Shown piece by piece: positions 49,355 through 60,410 of a DNA stretch of 64,000 nucleotides. Where the stretch lies: assembly GCF_043641665.1 (NCBI RefSeq), contig NC_092193.1:14641501-14705500 (forward strand). The letters run 5' to 3'. Position 1 is the stretch's first letter. Every line of letters starts with the position of its first letter. The stretch is from Enoplosus armatus. Taxonomy: Eukaryota > Chordata > Actinopteri > Centrarchiformes > Enoplosidae. The position numbers and the translations under genes are program-made. A model generated the notes under the pieces. It saw only the letters and a list, made by a program, of their open reading frames with translations, searched no databases and was not told the origin of the DNA.

Positions 49355-52021
49355 ATGATTGGCTCTCCTGGCCCTGGTGGGCGTGCCTTAGTGCCATGGC
49401 CGAGGGTGTGGCGATGGGTCCTGGTTGCTTCTCTGGTTGCCATAATAACCTTGACGCTGCCAGGAAGTAGCCAGGCCTGTCCGCCACGGTGCGATTGCTC
49501 GGCTCAGCTGAGGTCTGTGTCGTGCCAGCGACGGCGGCTCACCAACATCCCAGAGGGCATCCCCACGGAGACACAACTTCTGGACCTCAGCAAGAACCGG
49601 CTCCGCTGGGTGCAAGCAGGTGACCTGGCACCGTACCCGCGGCTGGAGGAAGTGGACCTCAGTGAGAACCTCATCGCCACATTAGAGCCCAATGCCTTCG
49701 CTACCCTTCAGAGTCTTAAAGTGCTGAAGTTAAGGGGAAACCAGCTGAAGCTAGTGCCCATGGGGGCCTTTGCCAAGCTGGGCAATCTGACCAGCCTGGA
49801 CCTGAGCGAGAACAAGATGGTGATTTTATTGGACTACACCTTCCAGGATCTAAGGAGTCTGAAACATTTGGAGGTGGGAGACAACGACCTGGTTTATATA
49901 TCCCACAAGGTAAGCTCTCCAGCATCTTGTCTGTATCGTGACTGTGTTAGTAATGAAAAACTGGATGGAAGAATATTTACGTTAATTTAAAAAATCCTCC
50001 TTGGAAATTAGATCCCAGAAGATCACACTTTCACACTGATAGTAGTAGAGTTTATTCTGTGGTTTTAAATAGACAATAATGACAAGCAGCTATTTGTCAG
50101 CCTGGTTTGGCTCAGAAATATATAGATTTTGGGAAATATGCTTATTCACTTTGTTGCCAACAGTTAGATCACAAACTGAACATTGAACTATTCCTTTAAT
50201 AAAGGAAAATTATGTGTTTATAATGAAAATAAGGAAAACAAAACTGAAACTTCATCAATAAACACATATCTATCTTGATTTTTAATATTTTGTGAGCATG
50301 TATATTGTGTAGGAAAAAAATATTTGTGTTGAGTTACTTGAGTTTCAGTACTCACAGCCCCACAAACTCCTAGTATTTCTAACAGAAGCAAAATATACAA
50401 GACATGTATTTGCTTATATCATCACACATCAAAACTGAACCTTCGTTGTTGATGTAAAATAGATCAAATGCATCTTATTTTATGTTTTAAAAGCCTTTAT
50501 CCTCCTGATTCCAAGGCATTCTCTGGGTTGCTGGGGCTGGAAGATCTCACAATAGAGCGCTGCAACCTGACATCCATCTCTGGCCAGACGCTGTCTTACC
50601 TCCGCAGCCTGGTCACCCTTCGCCTCCGTCACCTCAGCATCATTGCCCTGGAGGACCAAAACTTCCGCAAGCTCTCCAACCTGCGGGGTCTGGACATCGA
50701 TCACTGGCCGTACCTGGAGTACATCTCCCCTCTTAGTTTCCAGGGCCTGGACCTCCACTGGCTCTCCATCACCAACACCAACATCACCTCTGTCCCCTCC
50801 GCTTCCTTCAAGAACCTGGTGCACCTCACCCACCTCAACCTGTCGTACAATCCCATCACCACACTGGAGCCCTGGGCCTTCAAGGACCTGCTGAGGCTGA
50901 AGGAGCTCATCATGGTAAGCACAGGGTTGATGACAGTGGAGCTCCATGCCTTTGGAGGCCTGCGACAGATCCGGGTCCTCAACTTCTCCTCCAACGACCT
51001 GCAGACTCTGGAAGAGGGCTCCTTCCACTCTGTCAACAGTCTGGAGACCCTCAGAGTGGATGGGAACCCCCTGATGTGTGACTGCCGTCTGTTGTGGATC
51101 CTGCAAAGACGCAAGACCCTCAACTTTGACGGCAGAGTGCCGGTGTGTGCCGGGCCGGTGGAGGTGCAAGGGGTCAGCCTCAGCACCTTCACCGATTCTG
51201 CACTCTTCGATCACTTTACATGCCAGAAACCTAAGATACGCAACCGTAAGCTGCAGCAGGTAATGACAATGATTACATTTAGGTTTGATACTTGTGAATA
51301 AAATGCTCATGTTTGATTACTGAGGTTATGCTAATTGTTTCTACAAGCACGAAAAGTATTCTGTAATACTGTCAGATTTTATATTCTGCTGTGGTTTTCT
51401 GACTCTCCTGCATTTATTAGTCCATGCACTGCTTTGCTCCACCTCCCGCAGGTGATCGCTCGTGAGGGCCAGCCAGTGAGTTTTCTGTGTCGAGCTGAAG
51501 GAGAACCTGCACCTGCCATTGTCTGGATTTCCCCACAGCGCAGGCGGATCACAGCCAAGAGTTCAGGGCGCATTACTGTTCTCCCTAGTGGCACCCTGGA
51601 GATCCGCTACGCCCAGCTTACTGACAGCGGGACATACATCTGCATCGCCAGTAATGCCGGAGGAAATGACACCTACTTCGCCACGCTCACAGTGCGTGGC
51701 CAACCACTAGATGCCGCCTCAGCCTTCTTTCTCAACCGCTCGCTGTACAGCGGCGACTTCTTCAACGACACAAATCTGAACAGCACGCGTGTTTTCCTCA
51801 AGTTCACCTTGGACCTGACCACCATCTTGGTCTCCACGGCAATGGGTTGCATCACCTTCCTGGGGGTGGTCCTCTTCTGTTTCCTGCTGTTGTTCGTGTG
51901 GAGCCGGGGACGCGGCCAACGCAAGAACAACTTCACAGTGGAGTACTCTTTCCGGAAATCTGAACCCGCCACTGGAGGCTCCTCGGGAGGGACCAGGAAG
52001 TTCAACATGAAGATGATATGA
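49355..52021 (+). CDS. lingo3: LINGO3-like LRR and Ig domain transmembrane protein (3 coding exons)
   Basis: The coding sequence joins 49355-49909, 50516-51259 and 51452-52021, giving 622 residues. Seen in the protein: signal peptide (hydrophobic about 22-36, likely cleavage after A41); LRRNT with C42, C46, C48, C57; about 11-12 leucine-rich repeats (about 72-365); LRRCT with C373, C375, C396, C421; one Ig domain (C446, W458, C497 in DSGTYIC); membrane helix about 556-583; basic cytosolic tail with Y598 and the family C-terminus RKFNMKMI. N-glycosylation sequons include N144, N202, N274, N293, N341, N505, N528, N538 and N543. The juxtamembrane stretch TTILVSTAMGCITFLGVVLF and the following WSRGRGQ..NNF.VEYSFRK match LINGO3 better than LINGO1, 2 or 4. 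The family acts at the neuronal surface, and LINGO1 is a Nogo-receptor co-receptor; the role of LINGO3 is less known. The start codon has G at -3 and directly precedes the signal peptide. Whether this is the a or b teleost copy is not resolved. Confidence 0.95.
49910..50515 (+). other. lingo3: lingo3 coding intron 1 (606 bp, phase 0)
   Basis: The donor AAG|GTAAGC follows ...YISHK, and the acceptor TTCCAAG precedes GCATTC (AFSGL...). Joining them restores the uninterrupted LINGO alignment (human ...SRR-AFAGL...). Read-through hits an in-frame stop at 49988-49990. The intron is AT-rich, unlike the GC-rich exons, and contains a fragment resembling a teleost interspersed repeat around 50098-50205. 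Confidence 0.93.
50098..50205. repeat. Interspersed-repeat-like fragment inside lingo3 intron 1
   Basis: Words such as TTTTGGGAAATATGCTTATT, a following GCCAACAGTTAG and a closing GAACTATTCCTTTAA match, from memory, a short repeat that is very common in percomorph genomes. No second copy was found in this window, so the call rests on recognition only. Confidence 0.4.
51260..51451 (+). other. lingo3: lingo3 coding intron 2 (192 bp, phase 0)
   Basis: The donor CAG|GTAATG follows ...NRKLQQ. The acceptor CTCCCGCAG, preceded by a pyrimidine-rich stretch, precedes GTGATCGCT (VIAREG). The junction falls at the boundary between LRRCT and the Ig domain. Read-through reaches an in-frame stop at 51299-51301. 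The intron is short and AT-rich. Confidence 0.93.
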
Positions 52022-52358
52022 AACAACGCAGCCAGGGGTCCCTCGGGGGAGGCATGAGCACGTCCCAAAAACGTGTTTGACACACGCAAACACACACAGC
52101 CACTGACTCGCAAAGAAGTTTGAAAGCACAATATAAGTTCCTGTCTATGGCTCTATTCAAAATTGAGCGCCCACATCAAAACTGGAGCCATGACTCGATT
52201 TGGTTTGATTTGGGAATGAAAACAAAATGACCCTGATCTCTCTGCCTCTCAGTGGGTTTATTCAGCTTGTGGTGAAAAGCATGTTTGAAGGAGACTGTAA
52301 GGAACAACAGTATTGATAGATTTGAAAGAGCTACTTGTCATCCACGCTTGATAAGACT

Positions 52359-52364
52359 AATAAA
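52359..52364 (+). terminator. Candidate proximal polyadenylation signal of lingo3
   Basis: A canonical AATAAA lies about 340 bases after the stop codon. The downstream sequence is only weakly T-rich. Confidence 0.45.
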
Positions 52365-52650
52365 GTTAAGATTTATAGGAGATACGTTTTGAAAATTGGC
52401 ATGATTACTGAGCTGTGGAATACTGGTAGTCCTGTCTCTCGGTTACATTAATGAGAAAATTCCTTTTTCATTTAAATTTCCTTTTACTGTACTCTGTGCA
52501 GTCGGGGATTTTAAAAGAAATGTAACGCAGGGAGACCTGGCTTCCATCCATTCATAGGATTTGTAGCTATGCTCTACTAAAGTCTGCTTTGTTAAGAATC
52601 ATGCATGTAGAAATGCAGTTTAAGAGTTAAGTTGTAAGTTCATACCACTG

Positions 52651-52656
52651 AATAAA
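52651..52656 (+). terminator. Candidate distal polyadenylation signal of lingo3
   Basis: A canonical AATAAA is followed within 15-45 bases by T/G-rich stretches (TTGTTT, TGTTTTTCT), the usual downstream element. It looks the better of the two sites. Confidence 0.5.
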
Positions 52657-52690
52657 ACAAATTGTTTCGAAAGACAGTTTGAATATGTTT

Positions 52691-53748
52691 TTCTATAAAA
52701 CATTTAACAGCCACCTTTATCTATTCCAACCACGGCTGAACAGTGAGGAGGGTTCTGTAAATCAAATACTTTGCACATTAACATTATCATATGTCATTTG
52801 TTTTAATGGACAAAAGCTTAATGGATGTAATATATGATCTGATAATAATATCTGATAAGAAGCAATGGATTTGGACCATTCACATAAATGACAGACAAAA
52901 GAAACACAGATTTGGCCTTTTCTTCTTTGTGAGATTTTGCGACAACGTTAGCTGTGTGAGTTTGGGACGAGCACATTGGCTGAGAGCTGCTGTGGCTGCC
53001 CGTGGCCCGGAGGGTTTGGTTAGGAAGTCAAGCCCACCGGACACGGGCCGCCACAGTAACCATAGCAACCAACACAAGAGAGAGCAAGAGGGACCGGGCT
53101 GGTGGCCGCTGGAGGGTTGCTGCTGTAGAAGGGGAGGGAGGGGGAAAAAATGTCAATGTGACCTCTTCTTCCTCTCCCCTACATCACAAGCCCCATTCAC
53201 ACTCTTTCATCAACAGGAGAGGGTCGACCTGCCGCCCTCCGCCCTCCGTTTCTGCTCTCTGCTGTGTTGGTGGACGCCTGACCTTCCCAGCGCTGCCTGG
53301 GGGGAGCAGCCTGGAGAGTTGGGTCATACTCAGAGGCAGACAGAGGACACACAGTAACACTGTAGGGGTCTTCACACAAACACACACAACTCATCCCAGT
53401 GGAAAACACACACGGCAACACATGTATAGCACCTTTTCTCAGGAAAAGTGAAATAACTACCCGACAGAGTGAGTGTAACCACACATACTTACTCTGTTAA
53501 AATATGACATTCCAGCAATACTGTATGTAGAGCCATAAAGCCAAAATTCATTCTCTAAGAGAGAACTGGTGTAAATTTGTGAGTGAAGAAACAAAGCCAT
53601 AGTATGTGCAGGTTGTTTTTTATACAGTAGCATGTGCATGATTCACTTATATAATAACAATTATTGCTACTGCCATCTTACAAGCTGTCGTGGTGATCAC
53701 AAGACCATCTGCTGTCACTGGGCCTGCATAAAGTTGCACCCCATAACA

Positions 53749-53751
<3 letters not shown>
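52691..53751. other. Downstream flank with a GC-richer patch
   Basis: About 52960-53340 is GC-richer than its surroundings and holds a perfect RFX X-box. An open frame crosses it but shows no family resemblance and is not counted as a gene. Confidence 0.45.
53056..53069. promoter_or_regulatory. RFX X-box motif
   Basis: GTAACCATAGCAAC fits the consensus GTNRCC-N(0-3)-RGYAAC exactly with a 2-base spacer. X-boxes bind RFX factors and are frequent in promoters and enhancers of ciliary and neuronal genes. Whether this site is used, and by which gene, is not shown. Confidence 0.5.

Positions 53752-53804
<53 letters not shown>
53752..53804. repeat. (CA)n microsatellite
   Basis: Uninterrupted repeat of about 53 bases. 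Confidence 0.97.
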
Positions 53805-53807
<3 letters not shown>

Positions 53808-53901
53808 GTGGTAAAACCACGTCAAGGTTATTTGGAATGATAGGAACAACAATCGCAGTTACACATGACCAAACATACAAATTGACAAATCACAAAGTGT
53901 G

Positions 53902-53941
53902 ACACTGACTGCTCTCTCTCTGTCTCTGAGACAGTCAGTGT
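53902..53941. repeat. Inverted repeat with 10-bp perfect arms
   Basis: ACACTGACTG (53902-53911) and CAGTCAGTGT (53932-53941) flank a C/T-rich 20-base centre that itself contains GTCTC-T-GAGAC. Likely a chance or low-complexity hairpin. Confidence 0.8.
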
Positions 53942-54381
53942 GCGAATGTCTCTGCCCCCCTAGCCCAGTGCATCCCCCCTCCTCACCCCCAACACCCCCC
54001 ACACACCCCCACTGGGTCCTCCTTTGGGAGGGGTCCCTGGCTGGAGACAGGATTAAAATGTAAATGAAGTCGTGTTAACCCTACCCACGCCATGTGCATC
54101 GTATAGTGGAGAGTAGTACTGTGGTTTTAGAAACAAAAAAAAAACAACTAAAAACTTTCTTTGAAGTGTTCTGTTGCTTCTTGTTTGTCCTCCATTTTAT
54201 TTTCCTCAGTTGCTGTTCTCCGTGACCTTTTAGCTGTTTACCGTTTTAAAGTTCCCTGTCCTCCATGTGGGACTGTTCTGTTCTCAACACCTAATAACAT
54301 TCCTGTGAACACGCCCATTCACATCTCAACTGAAACCAGACAGAGCGATACTTTGACCAAGAAACGAGACAACATCTAAAG

Positions 54382-55685
54382 CAGTGGTTCCTAACTTAGT
54401 GTAACAAGTTGAACTGGAGGTGTCACGAGATGGTTAACGGGATAAGAAAGAAGAAAAAAGATATATATATATATATGTCTACTACACAAAATTATATTAT
54501 TTATTTTATCTAATTGAAAAAAAAGCACCAGCTCTTTGTGAGTTCAAACGTGGCCTAGTTACACGTGTTTACTCAGTAGATATTTACACATCACTAAATT
54601 AAAACTGGTTGCACCACACAAACAAACAAACAAACAAAGTTCTTACATAGAGATTAGTTGTTAATATTTACACACAGCAACAGCCATGTGTAACTGTTGC
54701 ATAGCTAACTGAACCAACTGACAAAACTAATGTTAGCTTGCTAATATATATAATATGACCCATTCACAGTGAGTTACAGAGGTTATGGAATACGGTCAAC
54801 ATATTCTGACCTGATACTTGGATCAAAATGCTGTTTAATAATAATGTAAACTGGGAATATTTTACCCAATATCCATCAAACCATTATGCCAATAATGTTA
54901 TGCTGGCATAATCAGATATTTCCCAATCATTCTAAACTGCATGAATACTAGCCTACAAGCTAACTCTCAAACACGTGGACATGTGTATGCATAAATATAA
55001 CAAAGTCACGCCTACACTTAAAAAGGACTGACAGTTAAGGTTAATATATAGTTTGACCCCTAAAACTGATCATTTTTTAAGCTATCCTTGTGACGCTACA
55101 GTGACATTACAAATGGCTAGCATGGATAACGTAAGCTTGGTAACATTAGTAATGGATTATAGTCGACATGTCTGAAATTTAATCAAAATGTTGTTTAATA
55201 ATGATGTAAACTGGAAAGATTTTAAATTGCATTTCACTAAAACAAACAATATACTTCAAATTGCAACCTGTAATATCAATCGTAATGATTCTAAATGAAA
55301 ACTAACTCTGAAACACACATTTTTCTCCATGTTTGTAATTGTTGATGAGCAAAGTCGTGCATTCATTTACAAAGACTTGTCAGTTAAGTTCAATATATTG
55401 TTTGCCCCCAAAACTGTTCATGATGCGCCAGTGACTTCCTGTTTACATAGCTGATTATAGTATGGAACATAATTACTTGTTTTAACTGTGCAACTTGAGT
55501 AAGTAAATCCTTGTTTTCAAACTATCTAGTAGTTTTAGTTTTAGGTATAATTTAAGAGGGAGTTAGTGAAGAATTTACAAATATCTGGTGCCATTCAACT
55601 CACTGATGCGCGCAATATGTCATGAGAGGTTGCAAGTACATATTGCTTAATTTCAAGGGGCCATATAAAATGTTGGGAACCACTG
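54382..55685. mobile_element. Non-autonomous hAT (Charlie-like) element with duplicated core (1,304 bp)
   Basis: Starts CAGTGGTTCCTAACT and ends GTTGGGAACCACTG, matching inverted ends of the CAGTGGTT type typical of hAT-Charlie. Flanking 8-mers ATCTAAAG (54374-54381) and ATTTAAAG (55686-55693) agree at 7 of 8 bases, as expected for a hAT target duplication. No transposase frame is present. Inside, about 54780-55110 and 55140-55440 are diverged direct copies, e.g. ATCAAAATGCTGTTTAATA against ATCAAAATGTTGTTTAATA, offset 360. Confidence 0.8.
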
Positions 55686-55693
55686 ATTTAAAG

Positions 55694-58600
55694 CACACCC
55701 ATAACACTGTATAAAGACAGGTTTATGTTTGGAAATAATTTGCCCCAGGTAAGAGAGAACCACAAACTCTCGACACTTTTGCAAAATAAATCCAGCATAC
55801 TCAATTTTTGGCCCTTGTGAGGGATGATGAAACCACGGCTTCTGTGTCAGGATGAATAACTGAGCAGCTGTTAAAGATTCATGAGGCCGAATGAGAATAG
55901 TTGAAAAAAAATTGGCCTGGTTTTCACACTGCCTTTAACAATGTCAGTGGCCATTTTTTGTGTGTTGAGAACAGGACGTTGCCTTCATGGACATCTCCTC
56001 TCCCCGAGCCGACCCTTTTGTGTTTCCATTCCCCTGTATTTCTCAGTGGAAATTAGGTTTAGAAGACAGTGAGAATGTCTGTAGTGATTGTTGATGGTGT
56101 TATTGTGTAAACATCAATCACAAATGTAAGCGTAGATGAGGGTGTGTTTCATTTTATTATCTTCTTCTCCTTCTCCCCCTCTTTACCGCCCTCCTCCCCT
56201 CTTCCTGCTCCCTGTCTTCTTAACATTTCCCACCCTTGTTGTCCCTGTTCACAGTATTAGGCTGGAGTATGGTTGTGTGGTAGTAGACACGTGTTCTGTG
56301 TGGTCGGTGAGTCAGTGTTGTCGTGTTATGATTTGTTGCTCCTCGTGATGCCATCGAACACGGAGCAAGGTTTGGATCAGTGGAGACAAAAGATGAAAGG
56401 GGTGACCCAGGTTCCCAAAAAAAAAAAAAAAACATTGGTTCCCATTTCATGCCCTACTCATTCCTAAAGAGCCATTTCTGGAACTTTCCCGCTCTGCACA
56501 GTGCCGCTCTGGAATCTTTCTCTGGATATGAAAACCCGTGGACTGTACTGTATGTATTTTCTCTGATGATACCTTGTCACGCTTTAACTTACAAATGTAG
56601 AAAGGGGGATTGGGTTGTTGTAATGGCGTGACTATGAGCCTACACTCACTTTCTGCCTACTGTACACTGAGTCATTTTCACAAGAAAACAGTCCATTCAC
56701 TGGAAACTGACATTTTCATGTTGGTCAGGGTTGAAAATAAGCGCTTGTATCTATTCAAGTCTTTGAAAGCTGGAGGAACACATTTTGCTTCAAGCTAAAT
56801 GCTCCTTGAAAAAAACTTTCCTGTCCCCTCCATCTTCAATTTTCTCCCATTATAAAAGGCTTTAGGAATAAGGTTAAACATTTTAAATGACAGAACTGAC
56901 ACTTTGCCAAACAATTGTTCAGCAGCTCTATTTTAAAAAAGGTGCGAGTGCACACAGCTTTGTCGCCAAGCCATCGCCTCAGTGTTTCTGACACACTCTC
57001 GGTGTGCATAGATACCGCTGGAGCTGAGCTTGATTCATCTCCTCTGCCGTGATACTTGAGAAAGTAGGCTGAGCGACCCCCCCGCTCCCTCCTCGGGTTC
57101 GTCCTTGCCTGGGGTTGGTTTACTGTAGTCTAGACGCCCCATTTACAGCAGCAGCAGCAGCAGCAGCAACATCACTGTTAGGATACCTTCCACTGGGGAA
57201 CTGTTCAAAGACATAGACCAAAATAAGACAAACCCTGAGACACCATAATCATGGCATCATCATCAGCCAAGCTTGAATTAAAAAAAAGAAAATTTAATTG
57301 AAAGAGGTTCTCTTACTATTGAGCCAAGAACGAACCATTTTAGTCTTACCTTTAAGACTGCATTTCTACAGCTTTAGCTTCCTGTCATTTCTGACTCCAT
57401 ATTAGCTCTAAATGAATTCATCTCCTTTTCCAGATCCTACGGCTGCTGTAGTGATTGGATTAGACTTGGGTTGAATTATCAGAGCTGAGAGGAGCAATAA
57501 TGGGGAGGACGGAGAAGTGAGCTCAGCTGATTGGGTGATTACTTGGCTTATTAGTCCCATTTCCTTTACAGACCCCTCAGAACAGTGTGTCATACAAATG
57601 ACGTTATTTTAGCTTTTTTACATATCTGTTTGATAGAGATATTACCTGTGGAGGTTTTCTCTGATTGGACAAAGAGATGGTAATGCAAAGCAGTCATTGT
57701 TTACTGATATATTATCATATAGATTGCTGTAGCATTGTTTAAAGAACCTTGGACAGACGACTGCTTCCTCTTAACCTTGACCAGATAATTGTTAAGTGCC
57801 CCCCTTTCTATGTGGCAATACTGACCCCAAGTGGTCAACGTAAGTAACAGCAACAAATGGGACCATACGGACGATGCTGATGTACCAGTGTCGTTTATGG
57901 TGGGAAAATAAATAAATAACAGCTCTGGGTCTCATACAGTGAAACACTGAAGAGAGCAAATTGACTGTTAGCGTCATGAATCAGTGCTTCGCTGATTTTC
58001 TTATAGCCATAGCGTGACCTCCTCTCTGCTCTGGGTGTTTGCTCTCAGACACCTGTGAGGGAAGCGGAGTTATGAGGAGAGGCCTCCATCAGATGATCAA
58101 AAGCAAAAGTTCTGACCTGATTTGCTGGGACTCAGTCTGTAGATTAGACTAATACTTTCTGATGCTCCCCGCCAGTCTTACCACCATCATAACAAACAAT
58201 AACAAACCATGATAAAATGTCACAGCATCATTCTTTCTCCTGTATATGACTGAGAGCTGGTCAGCAAACAATTGGTTTCTTCTCTAGAGAAAAACACTTT
58301 CTTTCTTGTGGTCTTAGCAGGTTTAATCTATGCATGCCTTTTGTATACAGTGATTGGTCTTGCCAAACTCTCACCTACACTTGTACGGAGAGCTATGGGT
58401 GCCATTGTTGCTGGCCATGGGACTGGTTGAAACAAACCTACTGTTTTGAGCAAGTGAGCCCATTAAAGTGTTTTTAATCTGGTACAAATTAAAGCCAGGG
58501 GCAAATAATCACCTGCACCTGCATTCCTGGGTATTTAAATGGGGGTGTGCATCTTGTTTACTCGGGATGATTGTACTTTTACACATATCTATCCACACAC

Positions 58601-60109
58601 AGAGGATCTGCTCAGATATGGAAGCTGTAGATAAAACGATTGATATTTCAAGCAGGATGGTGGGACTGATCAATGCTGTATGGGGATGGGATTATTAATG
58701 GCATACTTCCATTGATCTATCTTGAATCTTGTCACTCTCCCACAATCCCTCTGGAGCAGGAGGAGGCGTACAGAGCTCTACAGACCTGGTTGGCACTCAT
58801 TCCTAGGTTTTCCACATTAAGGTAATTTCACTTTTCCTTCTTTTAAGAACGAGACGGTGCCAGATTTCGACTTTTTTTTCCAGGTCTGAGCCGATGTAAC
58901 GCTCTCTTACCTCTCCCACGCTTCAGAGGAAGCTGTCGTTGGTATAGCTCTGTATTTGTTGGAGCCCTCTAATGGGAAATATTGAAGTTTATGTCTCAAA
59001 TTTGACAGGGGTGAACTTATTCTCCCCTCTCTCTTTCTCTCTCTCTCTTCTCCCTCTCTGTCTTTTCTCTCTGTCTCTCTATCAACCTGGCGCCGACCTC
59101 GTTAAACATTTCAGAACATTTTTCATTGATTACTTTTAGTTTTAGCGCTGGTACATATTTGTTCCTCGTTGACACGGTCGTTACTGACGTCTGAAACCTA
59201 GGAATGGGTGCTGAGCGCTCCAATTAAATACAGAGCTAACATAAAGACAAGTTGTTCAGCTTGTCGGATTGAATCAATCATTAAAGCACATGACTGGCTC
59301 ACAATAGAGACTGTTATACAGTAAGTACCAAATTTGGACTCAAGAACATCTGACTGTACCTGAATTACAAAATGTATGTTTTGCAGCGTGATGTGTGGAT
59401 CCTTGGACGTGAAGAACAGAAACTGTACATAATAGATCTATTAGCCATATTATGTCATCTAATCTGTAGACCTCCTTGCCATGTCTGACAGAGGAAAATG
59501 ACTGTTGAACTGTAAATAGTGTAGGAATAGTAATATAGGATTTAACTGCTGCTTCTTTTCTCCAGGGATCACCCGAGTTTTGCTCAGTCCCATGGCTGCT
59601 TGGTCTCAAAAGGGAAGGATGAGACAATAATGTACTTGTCTATAAAACACATATGAGTTCTTTTTTTATTTCAATGTATGTTTTATATACCGTCTGTCTT
59701 GTAAATTAACTCCTTTTCGTCATAAAAGCATGATGTGACTCTGTCGAAAGTGTCCTGTGTCTCTTCTCATTACCTGATGTTAAAAAGGCTAACATTCAGA
59801 AAGCAATGAAACGCTCGCACACAAGCTACATTACGCTATTCAATATGACATGTTGAAACACCATGGCTAGATATTTAAAGCTGCTATAATCTATATTTTT
59901 ATAATAACAACATGCAGTACGACTACTTGTGTGACAAAGGTGGCGCTCATAGGGACAAACCCACAGAGAATTATCAACCAGCAGTTGTCTTCTACAGAGC
60001 TTTAAAACATTGTTTTGGTTTTCTGACCTGCAATATTACTGTTTTGGTTCACTCTCATCGCAACCATTCACAGCACACCATTCACACCACCTTTTTGCAG
60101 TTGTTTCAC

Positions 60110-60110
<1 letters not shown>
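55694..60110. other. Non-coding, no gene seen
   Basis: Holds a (CAG)7 run (57146-57166), a poly-A at 56418-56432, and C/T-rich patches at 56150-56230 and 59023-59082. No exon or RNA gene was recognised. Confidence 0.5.
57146..57166. repeat. (CAG)7 trinucleotide repeat
   Basis: Seven CAG units followed by CAA. Not in a supportable reading frame. Confidence 0.9.

Positions 60111-60151
<41 letters not shown>
60111..60151. repeat. (CT)n microsatellite
   Basis: Uninterrupted CT repeat of about 40 bases. Confidence 0.97.
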
Positions 60152-60155
<4 letters not shown>

Positions 60156-60309
60156 GATCAATGTTTTGTGTAAAATACTGAAAAAATGTAATTTGTGTTT
60201 GGTTTTTTTACTGGTTACTAGTATCTAGTACATAGGCCTACTGTATTATGTAGTATGGATTTGGGACACTGCTCTAGACTTGTCATAGTAAGAAACGCAC
60301 AGGTGCTAC

Positions 60310-60410
60310 TGAACCGTGTCCCAGTAAGTCATGATAGTGTGACAGTGAAACAGCATGCAGGACCCTGAAACTGAAGCAGCTAAATGGGATTCAGCCATTG
60401 CCATTGTTTG
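60310..60410 (-). repeat. Dispersed repeat, copy 2 of an inverted pair
   Basis: On the minus strand it reads ATGGCTGAATCCCATTTAGC, TGCTTCAGTTTCAGGGTCCT, TCACTGTCAC and TACTGGGACACGG, matching 20520-20640. The pair is 40 kb apart and inverted. Confidence 0.7.

Larger units (their letters stand above)
52022..52690 (+). other. lingo3: lingo3 3' untranslated region (extent approximate)
   Basis: AT-rich sequence follows the TGA-terminated reading frame and holds no further coding potential. Its end depends on which of the two AATAAA signals (52359 or 52651) is used. Confidence 0.6.

Noticed and set aside
50480..51310. Long open frame (276 codons) on the minus strand
   Set aside because: It lies antisense to lingo3 exon 2 and arises from the codon pattern of the real exon. 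It shows no domain or start context of its own.
51673..52131. Minus-strand open frames opposite lingo3 exon 3
   Set aside because: Shadows of the GC-rich coding exon.
52791..53357. 188-codon open frame downstream of lingo3
   Set aside because: No recognisable domain, no splice or promoter support, and composition changes abruptly part-way. Kept only as a GC-rich patch with an X-box.
47837..58872. 16-base exact match GGTGCCAGATTTCGAC at 47837 and 58857
   Set aside because: A single shared 16-mer in 64 kb is expected about by chance, and the flanks do not match.
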